Origin: Pasteurellaceae bacterium Macca
GTDB lineage: Bacteria > Pseudomonadota > Gammaproteobacteria > Enterobacterales > Pasteurellaceae
DNA length: 34,607 nt
Reading direction: 5' to 3'
Assembly: GCA_023101485.1 (NCBI GenBank)
Contig: LVZB01000023.1
Coordinates: 1-34,607 of the forward strand
Shown: positions 1-10,500 of the stretch, piece after piece
Layout of the letters: the number at the start of each line of letters is the position of its first letter
Numbering within the stretch: the stretch's first letter is position 1
Position numbers and translations under genes: made by a program
The notes under the pieces: model-generated
What the model was told of the DNA's origin: nothing
Databases searched by the model: none
Seen by the model: the letters and a program-made list of their open reading frames with translations, nothing else

Positions 1-1177
1 TCCTGCTCTTGCTAAACATGTATCAATTAAACCAAGTGGTAAACGTCTTATTGGTTTACCAATGAATGTTGAATACAAAGCCTTAGCCGCAGACGGAAAA
101 ACGGCTCAAGGGTTATCGCCAGTTCTTGCGATTTTGGATGAAGTTGGACAGGTCCAAGGTAGCCAATCTGCGTTCGTCGATGCAATTACTACCGCACAAG
201 GTGCACATAAAAATCCGCTTTTACTCACAATCAGTACACAGGCAGCAAACGATGGCGATTTGCTGTCGATTTGGATTGATGATGCAAAAAACAGTAATGA
301 TCCCCATACCGTTTGCCATGTTTATAGTGCCGATAAAGATTTAAAGATTACCGAACCGAAAGCATGGAAACAAGCAAATCCCGCCTTAGGTGTTTTTCGT
401 AGTGAAGAAGATATTCGTAAACTCGCAGACAAAGCCAATCGCATGCCAAGTTTTGAAAATACATTTCGAAATCTAAATCTTAATCAGCGAGTGAGTACAG
501 TTTCAACATTCGTCAGTATTTGATGTTTGGAAAGAGAATGGTAACGAACAGCAAAACCCTGATGGTTTAACTGTTTATGGTGGTCTTGATTTGTCTGCTC
601 GTACCGATTTAACAGCGTTAATTCTTACGGCGAAGGATTTTAACGGAAAAGTCAATGTTTATTCGTATTTTGGACGCCAGAACAAGGTTTAGAAGATAGA
701 GCTAAGCGGGATCGTGCTCATTATGATGTTTGGGCAAAAAGGTTTTATTCGAACAACACGGGTGCAACTGTCGATTATGGGCACGTCGTGCGAGATATTG
801 CGGAAATTTTAAGTGATTTTGATATTGCTGCAATCGCTTTTGACCGTTGGCGGATTGATATTTTCAAAAAGGAGATGGAACTTCAAGGCGTCAATTTGCC
901 CTTAGTCCCATTTGGAGGCTTTATGTCTCCAAGCGATGCTTTGGAAAGTGATTTGCTCAATGGACAGTTATGCCATGGAATGAACCCTGTTTTAACAATG
1001 TGTGCGGCAAACACCGTTATTACCAAAGATCCGGCAGGTAACAGAAAATTTGAGAAACACAAGGCAACAGGAAGAATTGACGGAATGGTGGCTTTAGCTA
1101 TGGCCCGTGGCATATCTGAAACAGCGGAAGCACCGCAAAATATTGATTTATTTTTACAGGACATCATCATTGCATGA
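1..1177 (+). pseudogene. terL: Terminase large subunit, 5'-truncated by window edge and frameshifted
   Basis: ATPase/nuclease that packages DNA into the prohead. The open frame enters from the left edge (codons from base 2). The Walker B-like ILDEVGQVQG lies at about 140-175, and the motif LLLTISTQAANDGDL follows. The nuclease domain starts with YGGLDLSARTDLTALIL, which is read in another frame (about 513-690). The last part, WTPEQGLEDRAKRDRAHYDVW to the stop at 1175-1177, is back in the first frame. Frame changes therefore lie near 512-518 and near 668-674. Around 740-775 an out-of-frame stretch of about ten codons suggests further compensating losses. Protein similarity continues straight across each break, so the indels look recent or artefactual. 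The stop overlaps the portal start (ATGA). Family assignment is from recognised terminase motifs. Confidence 0.85.
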
Positions 1178-2404
1178 CAACTTTAAATGATAAAAACTGG
1201 TGGTCTCGATTTTATGATCGCATTTTTAGTGGTGGGAAGCGGTTAGATAAAGGCACATCTATTGAACCTTTTATCAGTCAGTCAACCGGGACAGGCACTA
1301 CTATTGATGCCGAAAAAGCATTAAACTCTCTGCGGTATGGGCTTGCATTCGGATTCGAAGCCAAACTATCGCATCACTCTCTCTCCATTTAAAAGGCCAA
1401 GATCGTCAAATTGCCCTAAAGCATGAACTGTACAAGATTATTCATGACTCCCCAAACGCAGATATGTGTTCAAGTGAGTTTTGGGAAGCACAAATTGCCA
1501 ATCTCGATTTGTGGGGCAATTCGTACAGCAGAATAAATAGAATTGGCAGTCGTGTTATTTCGCTTGATATTCTTGATCCTCAATATATGAGAGTTAAGCG
1601 AATAATAACGGTGAGATTACGTATATCTACACAAAGAGAATGCGATAGTGGAGAATATTCTGAGTATGACATTCTTCATTTCAGAGGGTTTACCACTGGA
1701 TGGGCTAACAGGTCTATCACCAATCAGTTATCAAGCACACTGTATGGGATGCAAATTGATGCGAACAATGCGGCCTCAAAAGCATTTAGAAATAATTTGA
1801 AAGCGGGAGGTTTCCTTAAACGGGAGAAAGAATTCTAAATACTGGAACAGCGTAAAATGATCGGGAAGCCTTGTCGGAATTTGGCAGTCCCGAAAATGCG
1901 GGCAAGTGGATGATACTAGAAGCGGGGATGGAGCCCGCTAATATGTCAGGTGCTTGGATAAATCCACAAGATGCCCAGTTATTAGAGAGCCGTTATTTTG
2001 GAATCGAAGAAATCTGCCGTGCTTTTGGCGTTCCTCCTCAGTTGATTTATAGCACAGATAAATCGTCTTCATGGGCTTCTAGCGCTGAGCAGATTAATCA
2101 GAATTTCCTGACTTATTCGCTCAATCCTACATTAAAGCGTATTGAACAGACAATTTCGCGGAAATTACTTAAGCCCGAAGATCGTGATAAATATTATCCA
2201 ATTTTTATCGTTGAAGGTTTACTTCGAGCCGATAGTGCAGGAAGAGCCAGTTTTTATACCGCATTGCTGCAAAATGGTGTAATGACAAGAAATGAAGTTA
2301 GAGCACTTGAAAATCTACCGCCAATTGATGGTGCAGATCAGCTAACAGTACAGCTAAATCTCACGTCTATTGACAAAATTGGAAAAGAAGAAAATGACAT
2401 TTAA
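1174..2404 (+). pseudogene. HK97-family portal protein, multiply frameshifted
   Basis: Forms the dodecameric portal at the head vertex. Three open pieces carry the family sequence: 1174-1332, about 1333-1835 (AVWACIRIRSQTIASLSL, then SSEFWEAQIANLDLWGNSYS) and 1871-2404 (RAFGVPPQLIYSTDK, the typical HK97 portal core, then SWASSAEQINQNFLTYSL). Single-base losses are inferred near 1332, 1598, 1641 and 1657. The last three cancel, so the text between them is garbled (NNNGEITYIYTK is readable in another frame). Another compensated pair lies near 1690 and 1755, and the frame changes again near 1838. An in-frame TAA at 1853 also interrupts the piece encoding LNTGTA. As written, no intact portal can be made. 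Confidence 0.88.
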
Positions 2405-3052
2405 AACAAAAGACCTTTTTTTCAAGGCAGAAGCCGTCCAAGAAGACGGCTTTTTTTGTGGCTATTGTAATACATTTAATGTGAAAGATAGCTATGGGGA
2501 TATAGTAAAAAAGGGGCATTTTTAAACTCAATTCAGGGTTGGAATGCACAAAACAAAATGCCACCGGTGCTTTGGAATCATGATTGGAATCAGCCAATCG
2601 GTGTGTGGATCTCACTTAAAGAAGATGAAAAAGGGCTTTACGGTGAAGGTCGCTTACTTGTCAACGAAGTGGCACGCGCTAAAGAAGTTCATGCGCTGAT
2701 GGTTGCCGGTGCAATTGACGGCTTATCTATCGGTTACCGTTTGAATAAGTGGAGATATGAAGAGAAAGATGATGCCTTAGAACTGCTTGAAATCGACTTG
2801 AGAGAGATCTCAATCGTTACCTTCCCAGCGAATGAAGAAAGTCGAGTAGAGGTGGTTAAATCAGCCTTATCTAGAGGTAGTTTGCCAACATTATCGGAAT
2901 TTGAAAAAGCCCTGAGAGATTTAGGGTTTTCAAAAACGCAAGCAACGATTGTTGCTAGTCACGGCTTGCGCAAATTGATTCAGGGCGAGCCTGAAAAAGA
3001 ACAAATTAGCAACGCATTAAACATTTTAAAATCAATCAATGGAGAACATTAA
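2394..3052 (+). pseudogene. HK97-type prohead protease, single frameshift
   Basis: Serine protease that cleaves the capsid delta domain and itself during head maturation. The N-terminus (MTFKTKDLFFKAEAV) starts inside the end of the portal gene and runs to a stop at 2523-2525. Adding one base in the A/G run near 2511-2516 joins it to SIQGWNAQNKMPPVLWNHDW in the next frame. That gives a product of 219 residues, normal for the family. The catalytic histidine is in LWNHDWNQPIGVW and the catalytic serine in IDGLSIGYRL. The C-terminal extension PTLSEFEKALRDLGFSKTQA is the usual tail of these proteases. Located between portal and capsid as in HK97. Confidence 0.88.
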
Positions 3053-3054
3053 CC

Positions 3055-4247
3055 ATGTCTGAACAAGAGAAAAATGTAGAACAGCTTGCCACTGAGTTGA
3101 AAAAAGCCACGGATTCAGTCAATGCCTTAGGAGAAGAGCTGAAAGGAAAAATGGCGAACGGTGAAAAAGGATTGGGCGATTTGAAAGGTCGTGTAGATGA
3201 AGCGCTAACCAGTCTAAATGAAACAAAAACACGCTTAGATGAAATCGAGCAGAAAATAACACGACGAGGTGGTGGTTCAACATCAGAGAAGTCATTAGCT
3301 CAGCGATTAATTGAAACTGAACAATTCAAACAGTTTGCAGAAGATCCTCGTTCTGGGAAATCAGCAAAATTATCAGTAAAAGCCACAATTACAAGCTTAA
3401 CAACGGATGCAGCAGGTTCTGCGGGTGCATTAGTTGTTGAGCAGCGAGTACCTGGTATTGTCGCCCCCCAAATCAGCAATTAACTATTCGTGATTTGTTA
3501 ATGTCAGGATCAACAGATAGTAATGCAATTACTTATGTTCGTGAGAAATTATTTACAAACAGTGCTGCAGCCCAAGCCTCTGAAGGCGCTAAAAAGGCAC
3601 AGTCTGATCTTCAGTTTGAAGAAGTTACAACAGGAGTAAAAACCTTAGCGCATTTCGTTAAAGCATCTCGTCAAATTCTTGATGATGCGTCAATGTTGCA
3701 AAGTTATATTAACGGTCGATTGGCTTATGGGCTAAAACTTGTTGAAGATCGCCAGTTGTTAAACGGTGACGGTTCAAGTGGCGGATTAACAGGTATTATG
3801 AATGCCGCTAAATCTTTTGCCGACCCCGCTAAACTAAAAACTTACTCAATTATTGATCAGCTACGCTTAGCACAGCTACAAGTGATTATGGCTGAATATC
3901 CCGCAAGTGGTTTTGTATTAAATCCCGTTGATTGGGCTAAGATTGAGTTGGAAAAAGATACGATTGGTCGCCATATCATCGGTAATCCACAAAGTTTGGC
4001 GCAACCTACATTATGGGGAGTGCCAGTTGTGCAGACTCAAGCGATGGCTGCTGGGACTTTTTTAACGGGTGCATTTAATTTAGCTGCCCAAATTTTTGAT
4101 CGACAAAGTTTAGGTATCGCAGTGGCAACAGAAAATGAAGATGACTTCGTGAAAAACTTAGTGACAATTCTTTGTGAGGAGCGTTTAGCTTTAGCAATTT
4201 ATCGGCCGGATGCTTTTGTGAAAGGAAGCTTAGCAGCAAAAGCTTAG
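3055..4247 (+). pseudogene. HK97-fold major capsid protein, single frameshift
   Basis: Main shell protein. The first 110 residues are a charged coiled coil (VEQLATELKKATDSVNALGEEL), the delta or scaffold domain removed by the preceding protease. The frame ends at 3481-3483. One base lost in the C run at 3467-3473 (GTCGCCCCCC) would restore NQQLTIRDLLMSGSTDSNAI, and the rest is open to 4247. The repaired product is 397 residues, in the normal range. Features of the HK97 capsid fold are clear: LAHFVKASRQILDDASMLQSYI and LLNGDGSSGGLTGIMNAA. Good RBS (GGAGAACATTAACC before ATG). Confidence 0.9.
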
Positions 4248-4253
4248 TATCTT

Positions 4254-4286
4254 AAACCCCCGTGTAAATCGGGGTTTTTCTTTTTT
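4254..4286 (+). terminator. Rho-independent terminator after the capsid gene
   Basis: Stem AAACCCC/GGGGTTT (4254-4260 with 4271-4277), ten-base loop, then a T-rich tract to 4286. It lies between capsid and connector genes inside the late operon, so it probably modulates the high capsid output and does not end the operon. Confidence 0.8.
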
Positions 4287-4296
4287 AAGGTTCGAA

Positions 4297-4608
4297 ATGT
4301 TAGATTTAAGACTGGTAAAGCTACATTGTCGGGTGGATGGCGATGAGGATGATGAATTATTGAAATCATTCATTAATTCAGCGACGGGCTTTATACAATC
4401 GCAACTTAATCGTGGTTTGTATGAGGAACGAGTGCCTGATGATGATCTTAATGGCATAGTGATTAACGGTCCTATTCGCCAAGCAATGTTGATGACTATT
4501 GCACATTGGTATGAGAATCGTGAAGCGGTATTTACGGGGGCTATTACCAAGGAAATTGAATTTGGCACTTGGCGATTGATTCAACCCTATCGAATTATGG
4601 GGGTTTAA
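4297..4608 (+). CDS. Head-tail connector, gp6-like
   Basis: 103 residues. Resembles the phage gp6-like connector family (Phage_connect_1): LDLRLVKLHCRVDGDEDDEL, then an N-terminal helix pair and IRQAMLMTIAHWYENREAV. Such proteins form a ring under the portal. The length fits the family. It follows the capsid gene directly, as in HK97-like modules, and overlaps the next gene by TAATG. Intact, unlike the four genes before it. Confidence 0.85.
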   Translation: MLDLRLVKLHCRVDGDEDDELLKSFINSATGFIQSQLNRGLYEERVPDDDLNGIVINGPIRQAMLMTIAHWYENREAVFTGAITKEIEFGTWRLIQPYRIMGV

Positions 4609-4931
4609 TGCACATCGGAAAATTACGTCACCGCATCACATTACAGCAACCATTCGAGACCCAAAATGATTACGGCGCATTCGTCACAACGTGGCAAGAT
4701 GTCTCGACCGTATGGGCAGAAATCAAGCCAATTTCGGGGCGAGAATATTTCTCAGCTCAACAGGTGCAGTCAGAAGTCAGCACGCAAATTTGGATTCGGT
4801 ACCGTAAAGGTATTGTTCCAACAATGCGAATTGAACACAACGGCAAGCACTATGAAATTATTTCGGTATTAAATTACCAAGGGTTAAATAAAGCACTTCA
4901 ATTGATGTGTAAGGAAATAGCTTATGGCTAA
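4608..4931 (+). CDS. Head-tail adaptor / head closure protein
   Basis: 107 residues starting at the ATG that overlaps the previous stop. Longer in-frame extension upstream exists, but it would lie inside the connector gene. The sequence MHIGKLRHRITLQQP, then GAFVTTWQDVSTVWAEIKPISGREYF, is characteristic of the SPP1 gp16-like / head-tail adaptor family. This small beta-barrel protein closes the connector. Overlaps the next gene by eight bases, indicating translational coupling. Confidence 0.88.
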   Translation: MHIGKLRHRITLQQPFETQNDYGAFVTTWQDVSTVWAEIKPISGREYFSAQQVQSEVSTQIWIRYRKGIVPTMRIEHNGKHYEIISVLNYQGLNKALQLMCKEIAYG

Positions 4932-5406
4932 TTTAACGGTAAAAATTGCTGGCTTGAAGGAATTGGAGCAAGCAATGCAAGGATTAGGTCGGAAAACAAC
5001 GAATAAACTTGCAGCTAAAGCGATGCGTAAAGGTGGGGCAATAATTCGAGATCAGGCAAGAGCTAACGCACCAGTATTGAAAGAAAAATTGCCACATCGT
5101 AAACGTGGTACTCTAAGAAAGTCGATTGTAGCAAGCACTAAGCCAAATAAAGATGGATCTGTTCGTACGATTATTTTTGTTCGAACTCTTAAAACCAATA
5201 AGATTATTGAATTTAAGGGGAAAACAGGAAAAAGTGGCACGTATAACCCAAATGATCCCTTTTATTGGCGGTTTGTTGAATTTGGCACAAGCAAAACACC
5301 GGCTAAGCCATTCTTACAGCCTGCTTTTAAGTCTAAAAAAGAACAGGCATCGCGAGAAATTCTCACGACTTTGCGTGATGACATATTACGGGAAGCTAAA
5401 AAATGA
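4924..5406 (+). CDS. HK97 gp10-like tail completion protein
   Basis: 160 residues, very basic in the first half (RKTTNKLAAKAMRKGGAIIRDQAR). Family features: IAGLKELEQAMQGL at the N-terminus and FYWRFVEFGTSKTPAKPFLQPAF near the C-terminus, the signature of the HK97 gp10 family. The product acts at the head-tail joint. Four-base overlap with the next gene. Confidence 0.9.
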   Translation: MANLTVKIAGLKELEQAMQGLGRKTTNKLAAKAMRKGGAIIRDQARANAPVLKEKLPHRKRGTLRKSIVASTKPNKDGSVRTIIFVRTLKTNKIIEFKGKTGKSGTYNPNDPFYWRFVEFGTSKTPAKPFLQPAFKSKKEQASREILTTLRDDILREAKK

Positions 5407-5747
5407 TTCAGCAACAATTATTTAACGCCTTGAAGCAGTTGGTTTCAGGGCGTTGTTTTTATGAAGTCATTCCTGATACTAATCAGACATACCCTGTTAT
5501 TGTGTATCAATTCCCGACTATTTTGCCTAATTCCGCCTTAGAAGACGGTGATTTAGATGATTTTACAGTCCAAATTGATATTTACAGCCCAAATCCAGAC
5601 GATATTTTTGCACTACGCAAGCAAATTTTTACCGCCCTTGCGGAAAATTTTGATTTTGCTGAACGTGAAAATGATTTTAGTGATTATGAACCTGACACCA
5701 AGCTACATCGTCGGGTCATAACTTATCAAATTGCTTACGGAGAATAA
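5403..5747 (+). CDS. Tail terminator-like protein, DUF3168
   Basis: 114 residues. YPVIVYQFP followed by DGDLDDFTVQIDIYSPNPDDIFALRKQIFTAL matches the DUF3168 family found between gp10 and the tail tube gene in siphoviruses. Thought to form the tail terminator ring, in the place of lambda gpU. Overlaps the previous gene by four bases and is followed after five bases by the tail tube gene. Confidence 0.85.
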   Translation: MIQQQLFNALKQLVSGRCFYEVIPDTNQTYPVIVYQFPTILPNSALEDGDLDDFTVQIDIYSPNPDDIFALRKQIFTALAENFDFAERENDFSDYEPDTKLHRRVITYQIAYGE

Positions 5748-5752
5748 CCACT

Positions 5753-6409
5753 ATGGCAACAAAAACTACCCCATTTCAAGGAACAAAATTCTATTTAGGC
5801 ACAGGCTTAACCGCTGAAAAAGCCATTACTGCTTGTACTGTTTCGCCTAATGCAACCATTACCGCCGCTGGACACGGTGCGAAAGCTGGCGATTTTGTAA
5901 AAATCACTGGCTTAGGCTCACTCGATGGCTTTTACCCTGTTAAATCTGTTGCTAGCGATGTTTTGACATTGGCAAGTGAAGTAGATTGGACAGCTCAAGA
6001 TAAACCCACTAATTTCACCACGGCGAAAGTCTCCGTAGTGAAATGGTCGTCAAACTTTTGTGCGATTAAAAACATTGAAGGTGATGGTGATACATTAAGT
6101 GAAGAAGATGTCACTACAATGTGTTCCGAAGGCACAGAAACCGAAGCGGGCGAAATTGAGTACGGCTCAATTAAACTCACATTCTTCTATGCGCCAGCAA
6201 CGTCCATGCAGTCAGATCTTCGCAAAAAATTCTTTGCGAAAGAAACCTTCCCGTGGATGATGGTGTTAAAAAATGCCCAAGGCTCGTTATACGGCACGGG
6301 GTTCATTCAAACCTCACCAAACTGGAGTGGTGAAGTAAAAGGTAAATTTGAATCCGGCGTAACGATAAAAAAATCGAAACGTGATTATCATTTGCCTGTT
6401 TCAGCATAA
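5753..6409 (+). CDS. Major tail tube protein
   Basis: 218 residues. Begins MATKTTPFQGTKFYLGTG, contains an Ig-like or tube core, EGDGDTLSEEDVTTMCSEGTETEAGEIEYGS in pieces typical of lambda gpV/tail tube relatives, and FFYAPATSMQSDLRKKF. Builds the stacked hexameric rings of the non-contractile tail. Strong position evidence: after the terminator ring protein and before the tail chaperone pair. A terminator follows. Confidence 0.88.
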   Translation: MATKTTPFQGTKFYLGTGLTAEKAITACTVSPNATITAAGHGAKAGDFVKITGLGSLDGFYPVKSVASDVLTLASEVDWTAQDKPTNFTTAKVSVVKWSSNFCAIKNIEGDGDTLSEEDVTTMCSEGTETEAGEIEYGSIKLTFFYAPATSMQSDLRKKFFAKETFPWMMVLKNAQGSLYGTGFIQTSPNWSGEVKGKFESGVTIKKSKRDYHLPVSA

Positions 6410-6422
6410 TTTTCATAAAAGC

Positions 6423-6447
6423 AGACCGCTTGTTAGGCGGTCTTCCT
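6423..6447 (+). terminator. Terminator carrying an Apl-type uptake core
   Basis: Stem AGACCGC (6423-6429) with GCGGTCT (6437-6443), seven-base loop, T-rich end. Includes ACCGCTTGT (6425-6433), the Apl-type DNA uptake core. The 20 bases from 6423 recur exactly at 23808-23827. Confidence 0.75.
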
Positions 6448-6471
6448 TCTTAAATATAAAGAGAGTGTAAA

Positions 6472-6894
6472 ATGACTATTGGTACTCGTGAATCATTATT
6501 GGCAGAAAATAAGCCAAAATTAAAAAAAATGACCATTGGCAATGCGGAATATTTTATCCGTGAATTTAATGTTGGTGATATGAACCGCAGTTTGTATGGT
6601 CAGCAAAAAGTCATGTGTGAACTCGCTGAAGCACAGGGAATTGAATTAAATTATGATGATCCTGAAGAATTAGTAAAACAGCTGAGTAAAGTCTATGATC
6701 CATATCGTTTAGCTCGTAACTTAGCGATTCGTTTATGTGACGAAAATGGCAATAACCTCTTTGATTTTGAAAATACAGAAGATTTGGAAGCCTTATCATG
6801 CCTTGATAAATCTGTTTCAGAAGAATTAAGCCGTGCATTGATGGAAGAACAGCCAAAAAACTCACAGACCGACGCAAGTTCCAAATCATATTAA
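6472..6894 (+). CDS. Tail assembly chaperone G, unshifted product
   Basis: 140 residues. MTIGTRESLLAENKPKLKKM, then FIREFNVGDMNRSLYGQQ and YDPYRLARNLAIRLCDENG are typical of the lambda-like G chaperone. Made in excess over GT when ribosomes do not slip. Good RBS (AGAGAG) ten bases upstream of ATG. The end of the product, after the slippery site, is low-complexity (SQTDASSKSY) as expected. Confidence 0.85.
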   Translation: MTIGTRESLLAENKPKLKKMTIGNAEYFIREFNVGDMNRSLYGQQKVMCELAEAQGIELNYDDPEELVKQLSKVYDPYRLARNLAIRLCDENGNNLFDFENTEDLEALSCLDKSVSEELSRALMEEQPKNSQTDASSKSY

Positions 6895-7163
6895 GCCTTG
6901 CGTTGGGCAAAACATTAAATGAAATCGAAGAGATGCCCGAATCACATTTCCAAGAGTATATGCTGTTTTATGAAGAACAGCCTTTCGGCTTGTGGCGTGA
7001 AGATTACCGTACAGCACAGATTTCGCATTTGCTGTCGGCAATTCATCGTGTTCCTAAGCAAAAAGCAATTACACTCAATGATTTAATGCCATTCTTTGAC
7101 GATAAGAATAGCGTTGAAAATGATGAAGATGACGGCTCAGAATCCTATCTAGCAAATAGGTAA
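6472..7163 (+). CDS. Tail assembly chaperone GT, -1 frameshift product
   Basis: Counterpart of lambda gpGT. The long product is read from 6472, shifts -1 at A-AAA-AAC (6855-6861), and continues LTDRRKFQIILSLALGKTLNEI to the stop at 7161-7163, giving about 230 residues. The downstream part has no start codon of its own with an RBS, and its sequence (MLFYEEQPFGLWREDYRTAQIS) is the usual T-domain. The chaperone binds the tape measure through T and recruits tube subunits. The frameshift is inferred from the perfect slippery heptamer and the conserved layout. Confidence 0.88.
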
Positions 7164-7233
7164 ATTAGTATTGATGAATCGTTTTGTAAGTAATATAATC
7201 AATCCCAATATTATTGGATATAAGGAATATAAA

Positions 7234-7470
7234 ATGCTTGATTTCATTAAATTTTGGGCAAAATTCTTTTTTATAATGCTCATTTCATTGGGAGCTATAT
7301 TCTTATTATTCTCTATTGATTTCAGTTATATTCTTGCTTTTTTCAGTGTGTTTGCCGTATTTTTCTTAGTACGTTTAACAATAGTTGTTATGCAAACTAA
7401 TAAGTATTATGACAATTTAGAAAAAGCAGAAAAAGAAAAAGCTCGTGTAAAATACGTCATTATTAAATAA
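7234..7470 (+). CDS. Small two-helix membrane protein
   Basis: 78 residues from the ATG at 7234, chosen because AAGGA lies seven bases before it. Two hydrophobic segments (FWAKFFFIMLISLGAIFLLF and YILAFFSVFAVFFLVRLTIV) with a charged C-terminal tail (EKAEKEKARVKYVIIK). No family recognised. It sits between the chaperone and tape measure genes and its AT content is higher than that of its neighbours, which suggests a late-acquired moron. A membrane role such as superinfection exclusion is possible but only a guess. Confidence 0.7.
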   Translation: MLDFIKFWAKFFFIMLISLGAIFLLFSIDFSYILAFFSVFAVFFLVRLTIVVMQTNKYYDNLEKAEKEKARVKYVIIK

Positions 7471-7488
7471 AATAATAAATTCCAAATA

Positions 7489-7514
7489 AGCCCGCATTGT
7501 TGCGGGCTTTTTTA
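7489..7514 (+). terminator. Rho-independent terminator
   Basis: Perfect eight-base stem AGCCCGCA/TGCGGGCT (7489-7496 with 7501-7508), four-base loop, then a T run. Ends the small membrane gene just before the tape measure RBS. Confidence 0.85.
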
Positions 7515-7524
7515 TTGGGGGAAT

Positions 7525-10500
7525 ATGTCATCATTAGGTGGTTTGAATATTAGTTTGAACTTAGAAACAGTTCAATTTCAGCAAGGATTGAATAAATCCG
7601 CTTATCAATCACAAAAATTTGCTCGCCAATTTGAGGCTAATTTCTCTGCTGCACAAAATAGAGTAAGACAATTTTCCGAACGTACAACCCAATATTTGAA
7701 TAATATTGAACGTGCTGCGATTGCTATAAATAAAACGACTAATAAGACTTTTTGGGCGAGTATTGCTAATTTTGCAGGTAATAATCTATCTTCTGCTATC
7801 ACTCAAACACTTCAATATGCGGATAGTTACACCGAATTACAAAATCGTATGCGGTTAGTTACCGATACTCAAAATGACATGGTCACGGCAACGAATATTG
7901 TCTTTGATATTTCATTGAGGACCAATCAAGCGGTCGGGGCTACATCAGAAGTTTATCAACGTTTTGCAAAAAATGCTGAAACACTCAAAATTAACCAACA
8001 ACAGGTGGCGGAATTAACCGAAACGGTATCAAAAGCCGTTGCAATGTCTGGTGCAAGTGCCGCCTCTGCTGAAGCAGCTCTGATGCAATTTGGGCAAGCG
8101 ATGGCAAGTGGCGAGCTGCGTGGAGCTGAACTTAATTCTGTGATGGAACAAACGCCTGCATTGGCACAAGCGATTGCTGATGGTCTTGGTGTATCGGTTG
8201 GTGCATTAAAAGAGATGGGGAAAAATGGGGAGCTTCAAATTTCAAAAGTTATTGATGCTCTCCAAAAAGTTAAATCGTCCGTTGATTCAGATTTCGAGAA
8301 ACGAGTCAAAACATTATCAATGTCTTTCACGAATCTCGAAACATCAATGATTCAATTTGTAGGGCAAGTAGATACGGCTTATGGTGTGACTCAAAAACTT
8401 GCCGAAGGTGTTGAATTTGTTGCCGACAATCTTGAAGATTTAATTAAAGTTTCTACTGCATTTGTCGGTGCCTTAGCGATTGGGCATATCAGCAAATATA
8501 CTGTCGAACTTGCTAAGAAGGGTATCCAACACGCACAAAACACGATTGCTGTTACACGAGAAACACAGGCTATTTATGCGAATGCCGTTGCTTTACGCCA
8601 GGCGGCACAAACAGAAATGGCAAGTCTTGCGGCTCAATTACAATTAGCTCAATCGGAGAAGACACGATATGTTTTGCGTGAGCAAATGAAAGTTCAGTCG
8701 GCACAGATTATTGCTTTAGCAGAGGCAGAAGCTACCGCAAAACGTAATTTAGCTGCGGCAACGAATTTAGCGAGTAAAGCTGCACGAGGGTTGGAAAGTG
8801 CAATGGCATTGCTTGGAGGGCCTGTTGGCGTGGTAACAATTGCAGCAAGCGCATTATTTTATTTTTCAAGCCAAGCCGATGCAGCAAGACAGAAAGCTCT
8901 AGATACCGCAGGAGCAAATGACCGTTTAAAAGAAAGTTATGAGGGGCTGAGCGCTGCAGCGTTATCGCTTAGAATTACTGAACAGCAATCAGCGTTGGAG
9001 AATTATCAAAAACAAATTCAACAACTTCAGGCTGATATTTCTTCATTAGAATCCAACTGGTTTACATCAGGCTTGCCTATTCCCGAAAGTGTGAAGAAAG
9101 AAATTGGAGAGTTGACGGATAAAATTGCCATTTTAAAAGAAAATGCCAACATTGATTTTTCTGTACTTGAGAATCAACTTGATGCCTTAGCTAAAGCGAT
9201 GATTTCCAGTGGCAAGAGTATTGAAGACGTCAGAGAGAAATTTAAGTTGTTAGGCATTGATTCTAACGAAACGGAATGGATTATTGCAGGCCTTCCTACG
9301 GTACTAGAGAATACTTCAAGTAGTGCGAATACCGCGGCTCAAGCCACGATTGATTTTGCAAAAGCACAAAAAGCGTTACAAGAGAAATCTGATGATTTAC
9401 GAGTGCGTCTTGAAGTGCTTACTTTAAAGAATAAAGGGCATGCCAAAGCTTCTTACGTTCTTGCTGGACTTTACAATCTTCTTGGTGAAAAAGGTGCGGA
9501 GTATTCAAAGGTTCTCAATGCGATTGCGCAGGGTGATGTCGCAGCCGCTCAAAGTGCGGCGACCGCTATTAATCTTTCTGCGGAACAACTGCAAACCATG
9601 CTTAACATGGGAAAACAAATTGAACAGTTATTTGATGTTGAGCAAAAGACAATCAAGGTTGAAGCAGAGATTAAAGAAAAGGCGTTGAGCACTAAAAAAA
9701 CAAAATTACCTAAACAGAAAAAATCAAAAAATAGTGGCGAAAATGCGCGTGAAAATTGGCTTTCATTCTATGATGAATTACGCAAAAAAAGCGGTTCAAG
9801 TCTGAATGAAATCAATCTTGAAGAAAATCGCATGTTCCAACGCCTTGAAGAACATATGAAAAAAGGTGTGGTTTCACATATCGAATATGAGACGGCTAAA
9901 ACCGCGATCACACAAAAATTTGCGAAAGAACGCTTGGAATTAGCGGGTAAATACGCCCCTGAAAAGCTACTCTCCGCAAATTTAAAAGATGAATTAGCGA
10001 CTATTCAGGAATTACGTAAAGCCGGCCAATTAACTGACAGCGAATATCAAATTGCAGAACAGCAATTAAAATTTGATTATGCTCAAAATAAATCACAGCA
10101 AGCTATTACGCCGTCAGATCAAGTGCGAGGTATTTATGATTCTGAACAAGAGGCAAAAAATCAGCAAACACGAGAATTGGCACAACTTCAATCATTTTAC
10201 GATCAAAAGTTAATGACTGAAGAAGAATTCCAAAAACGTAAACAACAACTCATTGCGAATTATGAAAATGAACGCTGGCAAAAAGAAATGACGCAATACG
10301 CGACAGGGCTTAATGATCTAGGTGGTGCTTTTGGTACTCTCGCTTCTGCTGTTGAGCAATCTGCCGGAAAACAATCGGCTGCTTACAAAGCAATGTTCGC
10401 CGTATCAAAAGCCTTTGCGATTGCTGAAGCGACAGTAAAACTTTCTCAAGCGATTGCTCAAGCAATGGCGGCGCCCGATTCTCTTACTCCCGTGCAGAAA

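Noticed and set aside
9440-9688. Second-frame gene inside the tape measure
   Set aside because: No RBS; a shadow of the repetitive helical coding sequence.
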